A stretch of DNA of 64,000 nt from Paraspadella gotoi. Lineage: Eukaryota > Chaetognatha. The notes under the pieces are model-generated. The model saw only the letters and a list, made by a program, of their open reading frames with translations. It was not told where the DNA came from and made no database searches. Below are positions 26,478-41,915 of the stretch, one piece after another (position 1 is the stretch's first letter; each line of letters starts with the position of its first letter). The translations under genes were made by a program, and so were the position numbers. The stretch covers positions 15,354,105 through 15,418,104 of the forward strand of contig CM119267.1 of assembly GCA_051294375.1 (NCBI GenBank), given 5' to 3'.

Positions 26478-29400
26478 CTAATCCTTTAGAATTCTCGATT
26501 CATGATCGTAAAGGTGTTCTGAATAAAAAAAAAGGAAAACATCATTAATCACTTTTTTTTAAATCTTTCATGAACATTGTTAAAAATATCATTTTTTAAA
26601 AATTTTTTTTCAGTTGGCAGCATTTACTGTAATATTTTTTTTTTCATTTGTTTCTTTTGTAGAACTTACCCAATGTTTTTTGTAACAGGGATGCCCAAAC
26701 CGAATCCTAACGAGAAAAAAAAATTACAGATTAGCTGATGAACTTCAAGAAGGCTTCATATTATAAAATGAGGTACCGGTTTTTTGTAACCAGAACACGT
26801 TCCCACCAAACTAGGCCAGGGCCCTGGGGCTGGACCTTTGGGGGGGGGTAAAGAAAAATCAAAAAATTTGTTTTTCGTTTTTTAAATTTTTTTAGTAGCA
26901 TCAGGTGCATTGACGTCTTAAACATATAAAAAAAATTTAGAACTAAACTTGATATATTTTCAATAATTAAGCATTGTTTGAAGATGCATGGTTCTTCGAT
27001 TCACCTCCAATTTTACCAGATTATTCCAAATCTGACTTGAACCGCTGTTGTTCATGAAGTTGAAAATTACAAGGTAAACTGATATTTTTGTGGTATTAAA
27101 TACGTGTTGGACATAAACTCTCGTCGTAATCCGTCGATCTTATTTACCCAGCTCATCATACTATGGAAGAGTAAACGTCTATGAAACAAAAATAATTTAA
27201 TAATTTTGTAAAAAAATTTTGACCATTTTTTACCTTCTCATGGGTGACCCCCCGGGGTCAAATATTGAAATTCGCCACAATAATTCTATTTGTATTCAGT
27301 TAAGTATCATTTATAACAAATTTCAATAAATTTGGTCCAGCAGTTTTTGCGGAACAGATTCTGGTCATAAAAAACCGGTACCTCATTTTATAATATGAGA
27401 ATTTTATTTCATATCAAGAATGATACAGTAGCATACATCAGCAACAAAATAAACCAAACAAATAAAAAATAGAATTAAGAGGTTTTCGTGAAGGAAAACT
27501 AAGCTACGAGATCATTTCCATATTTTTATAGAAATAAGACAAAACCTTATTTTTCATCAAAGTTANNNNNNNNNNAGAAATAAGACAAAACTTTCTTTTT
27601 CATCAAAGTTAAACGTTTCATGAATCGTTCATGATTAATTTTGAAAATATTATAAATGTCAGGGTAACCAAAACATTCTCTAAGGTTTCTGATGCTTTCT
27701 CATCTATGCCAGCCAAAGATTTTACGAAATCAATTATTAATAGCTACATTTCGTTGGTACATATCTTTACAACGAAAGTCTTTAACTTCACAGCTATATC
27801 GTAGTAGTGAGACACAATTACTGAAAAATAATTGTAACAATTGCTTCATTTGGTTTGTGTAACGCATTCAAAATACTATTGGAAGACCTAGAAAAGGACA
27901 TTAGATCAAGTGTGGGATCGAAATCAAAATTATTTCCAGGTTTTAAGTTAATTCCTAGATATTTCCAACTTGTGACTCTTTCAATAGGACATGAATCAAC
28001 ATTTAAATACCCAGTACCAAGCCCAGATTTTTTTAAAATCAATATTAAATCATTTACATATAAGGACTAAAAGTAAGGACTAAGAATCCCTCCTTGACGA
28101 ACCCCAGTTTTTACATGAAAAATTTCACTATAACAATCCTACCACTTACATTTACTGTAGATATTTGAATACCAATATACAATAAGTCTTAAAAAGCAAA
28201 GCGGAACATTTCTTTCAATTAGTTTTAAGTATAACCCATAATGATTAACTTTAACTGGAGTCCATAAAGGTTGATATCACGCTCCATTTTATAGAAAGTT
28301 ATTAACTACCGATTTTAAAACTAAAACCGCATGCGACGTACAGTGCTTTTGCTTGAAGCCTTAAAAAGTGCACAGACATCTTTCAACTTTCAAGCAATTG
28401 GTAAATCGGTATCATCACAAAAAATTTTAAATGACTTGTTACACTCACTGTAAACTCCCTAGGTTTTTCGTCTGGATCCAGCCAGGGCATCCATGCTGGA
28501 ATGAAGTCTGGTCTTTGCGACGGATCTTCCCAGTTAGGTTGAGTGGATTCTCTCGCCTTGTGAAAGAAAAACAAACCTTTTTGATTTTTTTTAAAGACTA
28601 ATCAGTTATGCCATAAATTTCTAATTGTACTGGTAAAACCCTTTTGGCTAAATTTTACTTTCGCGGACCGCGGTTATGGCGGCTTTTGAAAAACTATTTT
28701 AAAAAAATATTATCTAATAACCCTAACCCTAAACTCTCCTAACCCTAACCAGTAACCACCCCTAACCCTAAACCACCCTTAACCCTTACCATTCCCTACC
28801 CGCGGACGGCGAAAATAAAAGTAACCCAAAATTTCATTATGCGAAAAAAAACTGGGAAAATTTTCGAAACTACCATAACACCACCACTAATAAAAGTAGA
28901 AAAATAACTGACTGGGGTGGGTAGGTTCCAGTGGGCTAAAGTAAAATTATGGATTTGTCTTCATAACAATGCTGTTGGACTCAAACTTTTGCGAAATGTC
29001 GAAATGTCTACAATAAATACCGCTCATCAATGCAATTCACACTTTGAAACTTCAAAGAATTCGAATTCGAAGTAACAAGTGATACATGCTATGATGCTAA
29101 ACTTGTAAATTATCCTTTCATGAACATTAAAAAAATAAGAAGCTTCATTATACATTGGTGCAAGTACATCCAGCATAACAGCTCACCCGATAACTGACGA
29201 GAGCGGAAATGAATCGACGATATAAACAAACGACTTCGATAGGAGACATCGTTTCGATTTGCCCAAAACGCGATCTGTACTTTTCAAACGGAGTCCGTAC
29301 GACGGGCGTATCGGACGACTCCGCACCAGCAGGATGAGACGTCGGGAATACCGTTGAATCGCATCTATGTTCGGCTGGCGATCGGGCCGCATCAATGGCG

Positions 29401-31353
29401 CGTGCGCCTGAGTCCGTGATTGATGAATCGGCCACATCTCGATTCACGTGGTTTCCATCGGTTTCGTTCGACGAATGGCCTTCAGCCATATTATTGTCAA
29501 TATTGTCGTCATTATAATTTAGTTCCCCAACTGCATCGTAGTAAAACATTTGGGTAGATTCGCCATCATTACCCTCGAGGGGAGGAGGGATAATCTTCTC
29601 AGATTCCTCACCGCCACCCTCTCTGACGGGAGAGGGAGATTTTCTCGAAAAAACAGCAAGCGCATCTTCGGCTTCCTTCGGTCGGTTGCGCTCTGAATTG
29701 TCGCCACAGGCGATGGCCGAATCGAAATCAGCATGAAGGGCGCGTATCTGCCCGAGTAGCTTAATACGATTCTCTTTTTTCGTCGCCTTTCGTAGGCGAT
29801 AGTCGTCGAACTTTTTCCGATTGATGTTCGCTTTAAATTGAATGAAAATTTATTAATTAATTTAAGTATCAAATAAAAATGGTTAGCAAGGCGATCTTAC
29901 ACTTTTTTATCTTGTTTTGAATCGTGCGCCCCTTTGGCCTTGGTTTCTCTTGAGTCCATCCCATTTCTGAAAACCCCATTGCCCGTAGACTTCTTTGAAA
30001 ATACGTAAAAACTTCTTTCTCCCTCTCCTTCGCGTGAAAAAAAAAGTGATCCTCCATATCTCGTTGATGTTCGGCGACATATCCGCAAGAAGGGCAACCG
30101 TATTCCAATTTTTCGCGCTCCCTCTTTTTCGATTCGCGTAGATCGTGAAAACAATGACGTTTGAGATGATTGCGAACCGCGTCTAAATTGCTGCAGCGAA
30201 AGTAAAACAATCGGCAACTGGCGCAGCGTTTCTTGATATGGGTTCTCATGCAGTGGCTCCGCATGATCCCAACGGCGTTACGGTCATCGTAAAGGATAGA
30301 GTAATCGCATAGTTGGCACAGAACTTTGACTCTGTGATTTGAATGGTGTTGCTCGAATTTAAAAATCTTCATTACAGAGGCAGAAGAGGTTTTGCAATTG
30401 AGGCACTGATAAAGGATCGGCTTGAGGCAGATCTCGTCGCCGTCATCGTCACCGACGCCAGAATCGTGGCGCAATCGATCCTTGCAGGTCCCGTTGATTG
30501 AAGAGGGATCCGCGGATGAGGCAACTTCGGATATTTCGCGAGTTCCCAGTTCCACTCCTTCTTTAATCACCGCGTCGGAGCAGCCCTCTAATATGTCTGC
30601 CACGTCGGGAACTTCTACCTCGACGGGAATGTCTGCTGCGTAGGAAATGTCTGCCACGTTAGAAACGTCTGCCACGTTGGGAGCGTCCACCACCACGGAA
30701 ATGTCTGTCACGACAGGAACGTCTGCCGCGTCGGGAACGTCAGGAACATTTGCTTCCACCGCCAGCGGCGTTGGGCCCGGAGGGATACCGAAGCAAGAAA
30801 TAAAAAGCGCGGCGTCTTCATCCTCCATCGCTGTTTCAACATCCCAGAGTTCGTTTTCTTCCTCCTCGTTTCCGGTATCATTAGATAGTTGGCCGACGAC
30901 CATGCCTTCTGAATTAGCAGAATGGGAAACTAAGGGATTGCTGACCCCAACGCCGATTTCAAGGTCACCGACGCCAGAAGCGCGTACTTTTTCGGCGTCG
31001 GCGATGCCTTCATTTCTTTGTCCATTGGGCAAGGTCATTTTTTCTTCGACAGCAACTTCTTTTTCGACTTTGGGTCCTAGATCTTTCATCCTTGATTTTC
31101 GATTGACCATACGATCTCGCTTTTCGACTGTCTTTCGATGAATTTGGTCGCCAACGATGCGGACTTTGGCTGGAGGGTCGTCGGTTGGAAGCGAGCAGCG
31201 TTTGCAAGGGTTGATGGACGGGCAGAGAATAACTAGTGGCTCGCTTTTGAGTCTGGGATCGTTCTTCGTGAGCCAAACCGGAAAATATTTTTTGAAAGAA
31301 AAACCAAGACCGCGAGTTTTCTTGGATTTGACATTATCTTCGCGTTTGGACAT
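26478..31353 (-). CDS. C2H2-type zinc-finger protein with acidic repeats, 760 aa
   Basis: Five exons: 31353-29901, 29830-29187, 28556-28449, 26706-26670 and 26518-26478. All junctions are in phase and encode 760 aa. The N-terminus is basic (MSKREDNVKSKKTRG). Residues ~200-270 form a degenerate acidic tandem repeat of V/A-D-V/I units. From ~315 to ~450 come Cys/His pairs typical of C2H2 and CxxC fingers: CLNC...H, CQLCDYSI...H...H, CASCRLFYF...H...H and CPSCGYVA...H...H. A basic helix-like stretch (FDDYRLRKATKKENRIKLLG) opens exon 2. The C-terminus has a Trp/Pro-rich segment (DFIPAWMPWLDPDEKP). I do not recognise the family; a nuclear DNA- or chromatin-binding role is inference. The 1.7-kb intron between exons 3 and 4 contains a LINE remnant and an inverted-repeat element. 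The last two exons are tiny and rest on splice signals and phase alone. Confidence 0.7.
26756..27399. mobile_element. Non-autonomous element with ~40-bp terminal inverted repeats
   Basis: The left end (26756-26795, with ATTATAAAATGAGGTACCGG) is the inverted copy of the right end (27359-27399, with CCGGTACCTCATTTTATAAT), with two mismatches in about 40 bp. The 560-bp interior has no transposase frame. The element lies in an intron of the 760-aa zinc-finger gene. No clear target duplication could be read because the ends are themselves AT-palindromic. Confidence 0.75.
27566..27575. other. 10-N gap with duplicated flanks
   Basis: The roughly 35 bases before the gap (from AGAAATAAGACAAAACC at about 27530) recur straight after it (from 27576) with small differences, ending in the same CATCAAAGTTA. 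The gap therefore probably marks an uncollapsed overlap, not missing DNA. Confidence 0.9.
27580..28375 (-). mobile_element. CR1/Jockey-type LINE fragment, defective reverse transcriptase
   Basis: Read on the minus strand, the translation shows successive reverse-transcriptase landmarks of non-LTR elements: GFKQKHCTSHAVLVLK, then KVNHYGLYLKLIERN, the GVRQGGILSP box (about 28076-28107), the LYVNDLI...KKSGLG segment, VTSWKYLGI, and a tail resembling the C-terminus of CR1-like proteins (CEVKDFRCKDMYQRNVAIN, IFGWHR, ESIRNLRECFG). The frame is broken by stops and shifts. The segment that should hold the catalytic YADD box, between KSGLG and VTSWKYLG, is missing. It is a dead 5'- and 3'-truncated copy inside an intron of the 760-aa zinc-finger gene. 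The assignment to the CR1/Jockey side of LINEs rests on recall of these motifs. Confidence 0.85.
28718..28789. repeat. Degenerate telomere-like (CCCTAA)n tract
   Basis: At least eight CCCTAA or CCCTTAA-type units, interrupted by short spacers. A 15-bp inverted repeat with 13 matches (TTTCGCGGACCGCGG at 28659-28673; its counterpart at 28800-28814) brackets the tract. The tract lies just upstream of an exon of the zinc-finger gene, inside its third intron region. Confidence 0.85.
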
Positions 31354-32100
31354 TGTGCTCTACCTAACTATAAGAATAATACGAAGAATAATACGAAGAA
31401 AAAAAATTTAATAAAACAAAAAAGTTGGCATATTACAATTATTAGAAAGACGAGGAAACGTGATTATTGAGAATTTTTGTTTAACTAATCATATGTTACG
31501 AGACCAATTACAAAAATACTAATAATAGAAACGAAAGAACTATGCAAGTTTCAGGACAAATTAGAAAAGTAAACAAAGCGGATGAGGAATCAATGAAGAA
31601 AATATTTTTAAAAAATTACCAAAAAACGAACGAAGACCTGAACGAGGAATGAGGAATAAGCAAAATTTTTGACGTACGTAAAAGAATTAAATTCAAGAAG
31701 CATATTTCCAGAATTAACATCCCTCTCCCCATTACATTATAAAAGAATATACTTTATATAAAGAATATAATAAGATCTAATATATAGTTAAATTTATTAA
31801 ATTTTTACATTTTTAAATTTTAATATAGAACAAAGTTTTGAAGAGAGATTTAACAACGATTTTTTATTTCATAGTGAAACGTAAAATTTAAATCGTTGTT
31901 AAATCTCTCTTCAAAACTATGTTCTAAATCAAATCACAACGAAACAGAAAGGAAAAAATACAAATTTTAATATAAAAATTTAAAATCTAATTTAGTAAAA
32001 CGAGCAATCTTGAATTTTTTTCATAAGAAATAAGGAATTTGAAGGATCATTCAAAAAGAAATCGTAGGTTATATTATACGAAACTAAGTCCGAGTCTGAA
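31354..32100. other. Intergenic spacer between two zinc-finger genes
   Basis: AT-rich, 747 bp. It holds the 5' flank of the 760-aa gene, the 3' flank of the 373-aa gene and one strong hairpin (31826-31926). Nothing else is evident. Confidence 0.6.
31826..31926. repeat. Near-perfect hairpin, 37-bp arms (candidate pre-miRNA or palindromic MITE)
   Basis: The left arm (31826-31862, TAGAACAAAGTTTTGAAGAG...) pairs with the right arm (31890-31926) at 36 of 37 positions. The loop is about 27 nt. Stem length and near-perfect pairing fit a long microRNA precursor, but also the collapsed ends of a small transposon. The sequence alone does not decide which. Confidence 0.75.
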
Positions 32101-33222
32101 CTAAATTTTTTTACCGCCATTGAAAGAAGAACGGCGCGACATCCGCGGCGACGATTTTCGCGTAGATTGCGATGATAGGAAATCTTCGGGCAATTTGTAT
32201 AATTTTATGACAACATTCTTATAGTTTACCGCCGCCAATCGTCGGTGATTCATATCTCTATCTGTGCTATAAGGAGTGGAATTTATCTTCTTCAATTGAA
32301 CTAATGGTTGAAACCGGAGGTGATGAGCAGTGGCGGCGGTCAAGGTCGAGTGGGCGCCTACTTTGCCGGCTCGACGACTCTCCATTTCTCTCCTCTCTTC
32401 TTCGGTCAACTCGACGGTCGCCACGCAAGACTCGATATCGAATGCGCCATCGTCTGCGTCTCCGTCGACGAAAAGGTCGTCCATAACAAATGCTAGGGAA
32501 TCGACGACCGACTTTTTAGCTTTTTTGACTTCGTCCGAGCCGATGTGTCGACGAAGAAGGACGCGGGGCAGGCAAACATGAAACTTAACGTGACGTAAAA
32601 GGTCGGATTCGTTGGTGGAGTCAAAAGCGCAGGAAGGATGTTGACACGAGAAAAGGCGAGGCGAAAGCGGAGAATTGAAATTGGTGACAGGGAGATCAGA
32701 GTTCCGTTTTGGTCTCTTTATACGAGGAGTCGTCAGTTCACTCGCTGGATAGGATTCTACTTTTGAAGACCGCGCAATCTTTAATGAAGATGCTCGGTTC
32801 GACCTTTTTTTACTGAGCCCTAAATTCGAGGATTTTTCGGCGTCGCTTGAAATTTTTTCAAATGAGAGTCCGTTTTCGTTATTGTCGTTCGGGGTTTTGA
32901 TAAGGTTCTTGTCAATCGATCCACGTTTTCGTTTCCGTTCCCCCCTTTTAAAGTCATTCAGTTGAGATAACTCATCTAAATCAGAGTCTTTTAATGTTTT
33001 ATTGCAAGATGAAGATGATCGCCGACTCCTTCGAGCACCTTTCGTCTCTTTCGACGATTCCGAAGCCAACCCCGCGGTCAATGCCGACTTTCTCGGCGAC
33101 TTAACGCAGTTGTCGTTTTTATCCTTCAACAACTTAGACTTTATCGATCTACCTCCTCTCGATACTTTTATCGGTCGATGAGCGGGACTGGGAGCCCCGC
33201 CGCCCCAAGAGGATCGCTTCAT
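32101..33222 (-). CDS. Basic protein with one C2H2-like finger, 373 aa
   Basis: Single coding exon. The ATG lies five bases after an acceptor-like TTCTTGCAG, so a 5' leader exon or trans-spliced leader is likely. The N-terminal half is very basic and Ser-rich (KRSSWGGG start; clusters such as KRPKRNS and KSPRKS), consistent with nuclear localisation. Near residue 190 is a C2H2-type unit (CQHPSCAFDS...LLRHVKFH). An acidic stretch follows (DDLFVDGDADDGAFD), then a C-terminal basic tail with SSPRMSRRSS. Family not recognised; a nucleic-acid or chromatin role is inference. The next gene downstream is another zinc-finger protein. Confidence 0.7.
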   Translation of the reverse strand: MKRSSWGGGAPSPAHRPIKVSRGGRSIKSKLLKDKNDNCVKSPRKSALTAGLASESSKETKGARRSRRSSSSCNKTLKDSDLDELSQLNDFKRGERKRKRGSIDKNLIKTPNDNNENGLSFEKISSDAEKSSNLGLSKKRSNRASSLKIARSSKVESYPASELTTPRIKRPKRNSDLPVTNFNSPLSPRLFSCQHPSCAFDSTNESDLLRHVKFHVCLPRVLLRRHIGSDEVKKAKKSVVDSLAFVMDDLFVDGDADDGAFDIESCVATVELTEEERREMESRRAGKVGAHSTLTAATAHHLRFQPLVQLKKINSTPYSTDRDMNHRRLAAVNYKNVVIKLYKLPEDFLSSQSTRKSSPRMSRRSSFNGGKKI

Positions 33223-33806
33223 TTTATCTGCAAGAAGAAATTATCGTTCGCGATTACAGAGGAAAAAATGAGAGCCTAAATTAAAGATAATTTTAGTCTT
33301 CATAAAAGAATGAATAACAATGATGACAAATAGTCAACTTTTAACCTTTCATAATAAGCCGAATTGAGCTTTATACCTCTGAGTATTTAAAGTAAGAAAG
33401 TAAACATTAAAAAATCTTTTAGAATTCGTGAATTCGTAAATTCGCATTGGCTAACGTAATAACCAATTATGCATATAAATCGTGATCAATGTAAGATGAC
33501 TAGAACAGCTTTTTGAAAAAAAAAAATATTGGAATAGCGTGTAAAAATATGAATATAGAGTCTACGTAATCATAAATAAAGTAACCGAAAATAAAGGCAA
33601 CAATTGGGAAGACGATCCATGGGAAAAGCAATGAAAAAAAAATGATTAGACGTCGCTGATGGTGATAAACGTTCGATAATTTGTTTTGTCTAGCACGGGG
33701 TGGATTAGATTCAGAGGGAGAAATCGGTTTGATTCAAAAATTTAACGAGGGTGACAAAAATCTTTCATCATCCGCGATCCGCGAAGCAAAAGACTCAAAA
33801 CCTGAA
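33223..33806. other. Intergenic spacer (584 bp)
   Basis: AT-rich DNA between the end of the MSK gene and the start of the 373-aa gene. It probably includes a 5' leader intron of the latter. No further feature seen. Confidence 0.5.
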
Positions 33807-38845
<5,039 letters not shown>

Positions 38846-39047
38846 TTGTCCCCAGGGCTTTTTTTTTTCGGCAACAACGGATGTACCGAATCCGGTATTT
38901 TTTACCCTCAGTTTTTATGGGCCAAACATTTCGGGGAAAAAATATAAGTCAATATCTAGAAATATAACAAAATCTTAGTCACGGAATTCTTTCATATTTC
39001 AAAACGGTGAATTACAAAAGAAAAAAAAAGACAAAGCAACTCCACCA

Positions 39048-39392
39048 TCAGCGTTTTTGTATATATTTCAATTGTTTCTTTTTCATTCGTTTGATTTTGG
39101 TTGTGTCCTTGATGGGAACGACGACTTCGCCCTTCTTCTCGTTCTCTTTCTTCTTCTCCCGTTTCTCCTTTTCCCTCTTTTTCAAAAGTTCCATCTTAGT
39201 CTTTTTCTGCTCTTTCAGTTCTTTCTCCAGTTGCTTGGTCAGTTTTTTCTCCTGCCTTTCTTTAACTTTAATGTCCCAGCTTTTCTTCCCACCCTTGTCT
39301 TTTTTCACGGCCGTGAAACGTTGTTTTTGTGTTGTTTTCCAAAAGCGACCGGATTTGGCCTTTCCACGAATGTCATCTGGATTCGCCTCCAT
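39048..39392 (-). CDS. CCDC86: CCDC86/Cgr1 family nucleolar protein, 114 aa
   Basis: Single exon, 114 aa. It matches the conserved C-terminal Cgr1 domain: KAKSGRFWKTTQKQRFT at the start, a Trp in GGKKSWDIK, a long Lys/Glu coiled coil, and the diagnostic end KRMKKKQLKYIQKR. Yeast Cgr1 is a nucleolar protein needed for 60S rRNA processing; vertebrate CCDC86 also has a long N-terminal extension, absent here, so this copy has the short fungal-like form. The ATG lies only 73 bp after the UTP25 stop and about 18 nt downstream of an acceptor-like CTTTTTAG, so cotranscription with UTP25 is plausible. Confidence in identity is high; function is from family knowledge. Confidence 0.9.
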   Translation of the reverse strand: MEANPDDIRGKAKSGRFWKTTQKQRFTAVKKDKGGKKSWDIKVKERQEKKLTKQLEKELKEQKKTKMELLKKREKEKREKKKENEKKGEVVVPIKDTTKIKRMKKKQLKYIQKR

Positions 39393-39465
39393 TTTTAAAA
39401 AGTATTTTTACTAAAAAGTAACAAATCAACAAGTGTCAACAAAAAACTAAAACAAATTACGCTTT

Positions 39466-41915
39466 TCATTCCGTCACAAAAGTGTGAAGATTTTTCGAGC
39501 TGTTCGCTTGAATCATCGTCGGCGTTTTGGCGCCCCCGACGATCGAGGAAACGCGTAAAGCGTCGAAATGCGAGTAGAGCGTCGAAACGCTGAAGTTGAC
39601 GCCGCGTTCCTTCATCTTAGAAGCGGACATGAAATTGATCAACTCGTTGTAAAAGCGGGGGTTCAGCGGCGGTTGGTAAAAGACCAAATGTCTGATGCCT
39701 CTCAAGAAGATCCGATGGTAAAAGTGAAATCTCTCGGTGTACAGCAAGAAGTGATCCGTCTTGTGGGAAAATCTGTTTCGACTCCGCGACACGTTCTCCG
39801 GTTTGGAATATTCGCAGATCTGAGCGAAGGACAATTCCTCGTCACGAAAGTAATTCCGCAAACGAACGAAATCAAAGTAGGACGGGACGAAGACGAGCGT
39901 CTGCGCCATCAACGGATCGCGCAATTTTGGCATGAGTCTCTCGACGAAGTACTGGAAACGCGCCTCGGCCTGATCCGAAAATCGAGCGCAGGTGAAGCGG
40001 TAAAACTTTTGCGGAACTTGAACTAGAACTCCGTGAATGGATCCCAGTTCGTGGAGGGATTGAAAGAAGAGTTTTCCTCGGTAGTTTAGACAACATTTGT
40101 TGATGATCGACGAGACCTCCATGGTCGGAGATCGACCGAAAATGAGACTTTGTCTGTAGATTTTAGCCAAGCCGTTGAGTGACCAGTTTCTTACTCTATT
40201 TATGGAAGAAGAAAAATTATGAAAATCGGAGAATAGAAAATGGGGAAGAAAACTACGATAAAAACCAACCTGGAATAATCGCATCCATGATCTACTTTTG
40301 GTTGAAGATGCAAATGGCGAAAGAGAACGTCGATGTGATCCCAATTTTGCATGTGAAAGACGTCCGTCTGATCGAGAATGAGGATCTCGATGGAGGAGAG
40401 AAAGTCGTAGTCGGACTTTACGTCGCCCTCACCGCCAATAGACGTCCTTAACCCTAAATTTTTAAATAGTTTTCAGCTAGGTAACGGTTTTTTATTTAAC
40501 AAAAACATCTTAAAAATAAAGAAAAACCTAAAGGTGAAGCGATGATAATGTCACTGGCATACAGCGGCGCGTAAAGCTTCATCGAAGCTCGAGAGACGGA
40601 GATGCCGATTTTGAAATTGTCGTCCGTATTTCCGGAAAACGTGCGAGAAAAATCTTCGTTGCTCTTCAAAGGAGGAAACGAGTAAAAGAGAAAGAGTCAC
40701 TATAAAGACTACGAACGTACAATGTGAGAAGATAGTAAAAAGAGACTCACGTGTTTTTCCTGTTCTTCTCGCGGACCGTAATCGACGAGAAACTTGGCTT
40801 TACGGCTGACAGTCTCTTGCGCCGGTTTCGCGATGAAAACGTCGATCATCATGTTGACAATCTTAAGCGCGGAATCTCGGAAGGGCACCACGATGAGAAC
40901 TTTGGGACGAACGAAGCCGCAATCTCGGAGTTCTAACGAGCCAGCGTCGAACTTGGGATCCGCTTCAATCTTTGCTGTTTTTGAATTATTTAATTGATTA
41001 ATTTATTGATATCTATTAATGTCCAATGGTTCTTAAAAAATACGAGCTTATACCTTTAATCTTGGCATTGTTCCTCAGGACCCGCCTGTTAGATTTCATC
41101 ACGTGACCAAGAGCATGAATCGCGTAAACGAATCGAATCTCTTCCCCGTTATCAAGGTCGCGACCGCAAAAAGCGACGTCACGGTATTGCAGGCAGAGCG
41201 TGAGCAACTCGCGCTGCAACTCCGACAATCCCGTATTCGTTTTCCTGGATTCCTCATCGCTGGTAGTCACTCGCTTCGCAGCTGTCGGCAGCAACTCACC
41301 GATTCGTTGAGGAAGACGGGCAAGTAGTTTATCTTCGCTCTCCGTCGGAGCAAATTTTTCAGGAAATGACGGGTGACCGTACACCACAGCTTTGCCCAGT
41401 TTGGGAAAAAACATGGAAGTTTTTTCTAAGCTTGACGCTTGTTTGAAGGAATCGGCGAGAGAATCTTCGAGGTCCGTTTGGAAAAAAGTCACGAATCTAT
41501 CGGAGGAGTCGTTGTCTTCGTTTTCCTCGAAAACGTCGACTTCGTCGCCTCCGATTTTGTCCACCAACTCTTCTGAATCGTCCGGTTGATTTTCATCGTC
41601 GCTTTCAGGCTTTTCGATGGAGCATTCCTCAATTCCCTCGTCCCCATCGTCCTCTTCGATATCTTCTTCATTCCGCGTCCCTTCAAGAACGCCCAACAGA
41701 GCGTCATAAGCTTTTTCTTCCTCTTCCTCAGAGTCGGAGAAGGCGTTCTGCTCTTCCGTTTCGGCTTCGGCGATTTTTCTTCGTTTCGCTTCGTCTTCGG
41801 CCATCGACGCCAAACGCAAATGGTCTAGTTTCCTCTTTCGCTTTCCCTTGTTTCCGCCTCTTCCCCTTCCTCGTCCTCTATGTCCTCCGCGACTCGAAAA
41901 ACCTCGATGAGGCAT
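39466..41915 (-). CDS. UTP25: UTP25 (DIEXF/digestive organ expansion factor), small-subunit processome protein
   Basis: Five exons: 41915-41054, 40974-40751, 40663-40528, 40453-40270 and 40195-39466. All are in phase, encoding 711 aa. The start chosen is [11 protein letters not shown] rather than the upstream in-frame ATG, because an acceptor-like TTTTTAG lies 11 nt before it. The N-terminus is Arg/Gly-rich then acidic (residues ~50-140). The C-terminal two thirds carry the Utp25 helicase-like domain: [83 protein letters not shown] and [11 protein letters not shown]. As in other Utp25 proteins, the DEAD-box ATPase motifs are degenerate. It belongs to the nucleolar SSU processome that matures 18S rRNA. 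Length is close to human (756 aa). Confidence 0.95.

Noticed and set aside
27855-28070. A plus-strand 71-codon frame
   Set aside because: It is the antisense shadow of the LINE reverse-transcriptase remnant.
30647-31141. A 164-codon Ser/Thr-rich plus-strand frame
   Set aside because: Antisense shadow of the acidic repeat region of the 760-aa zinc-finger protein, whose Cys/His pattern fixes the true strand.
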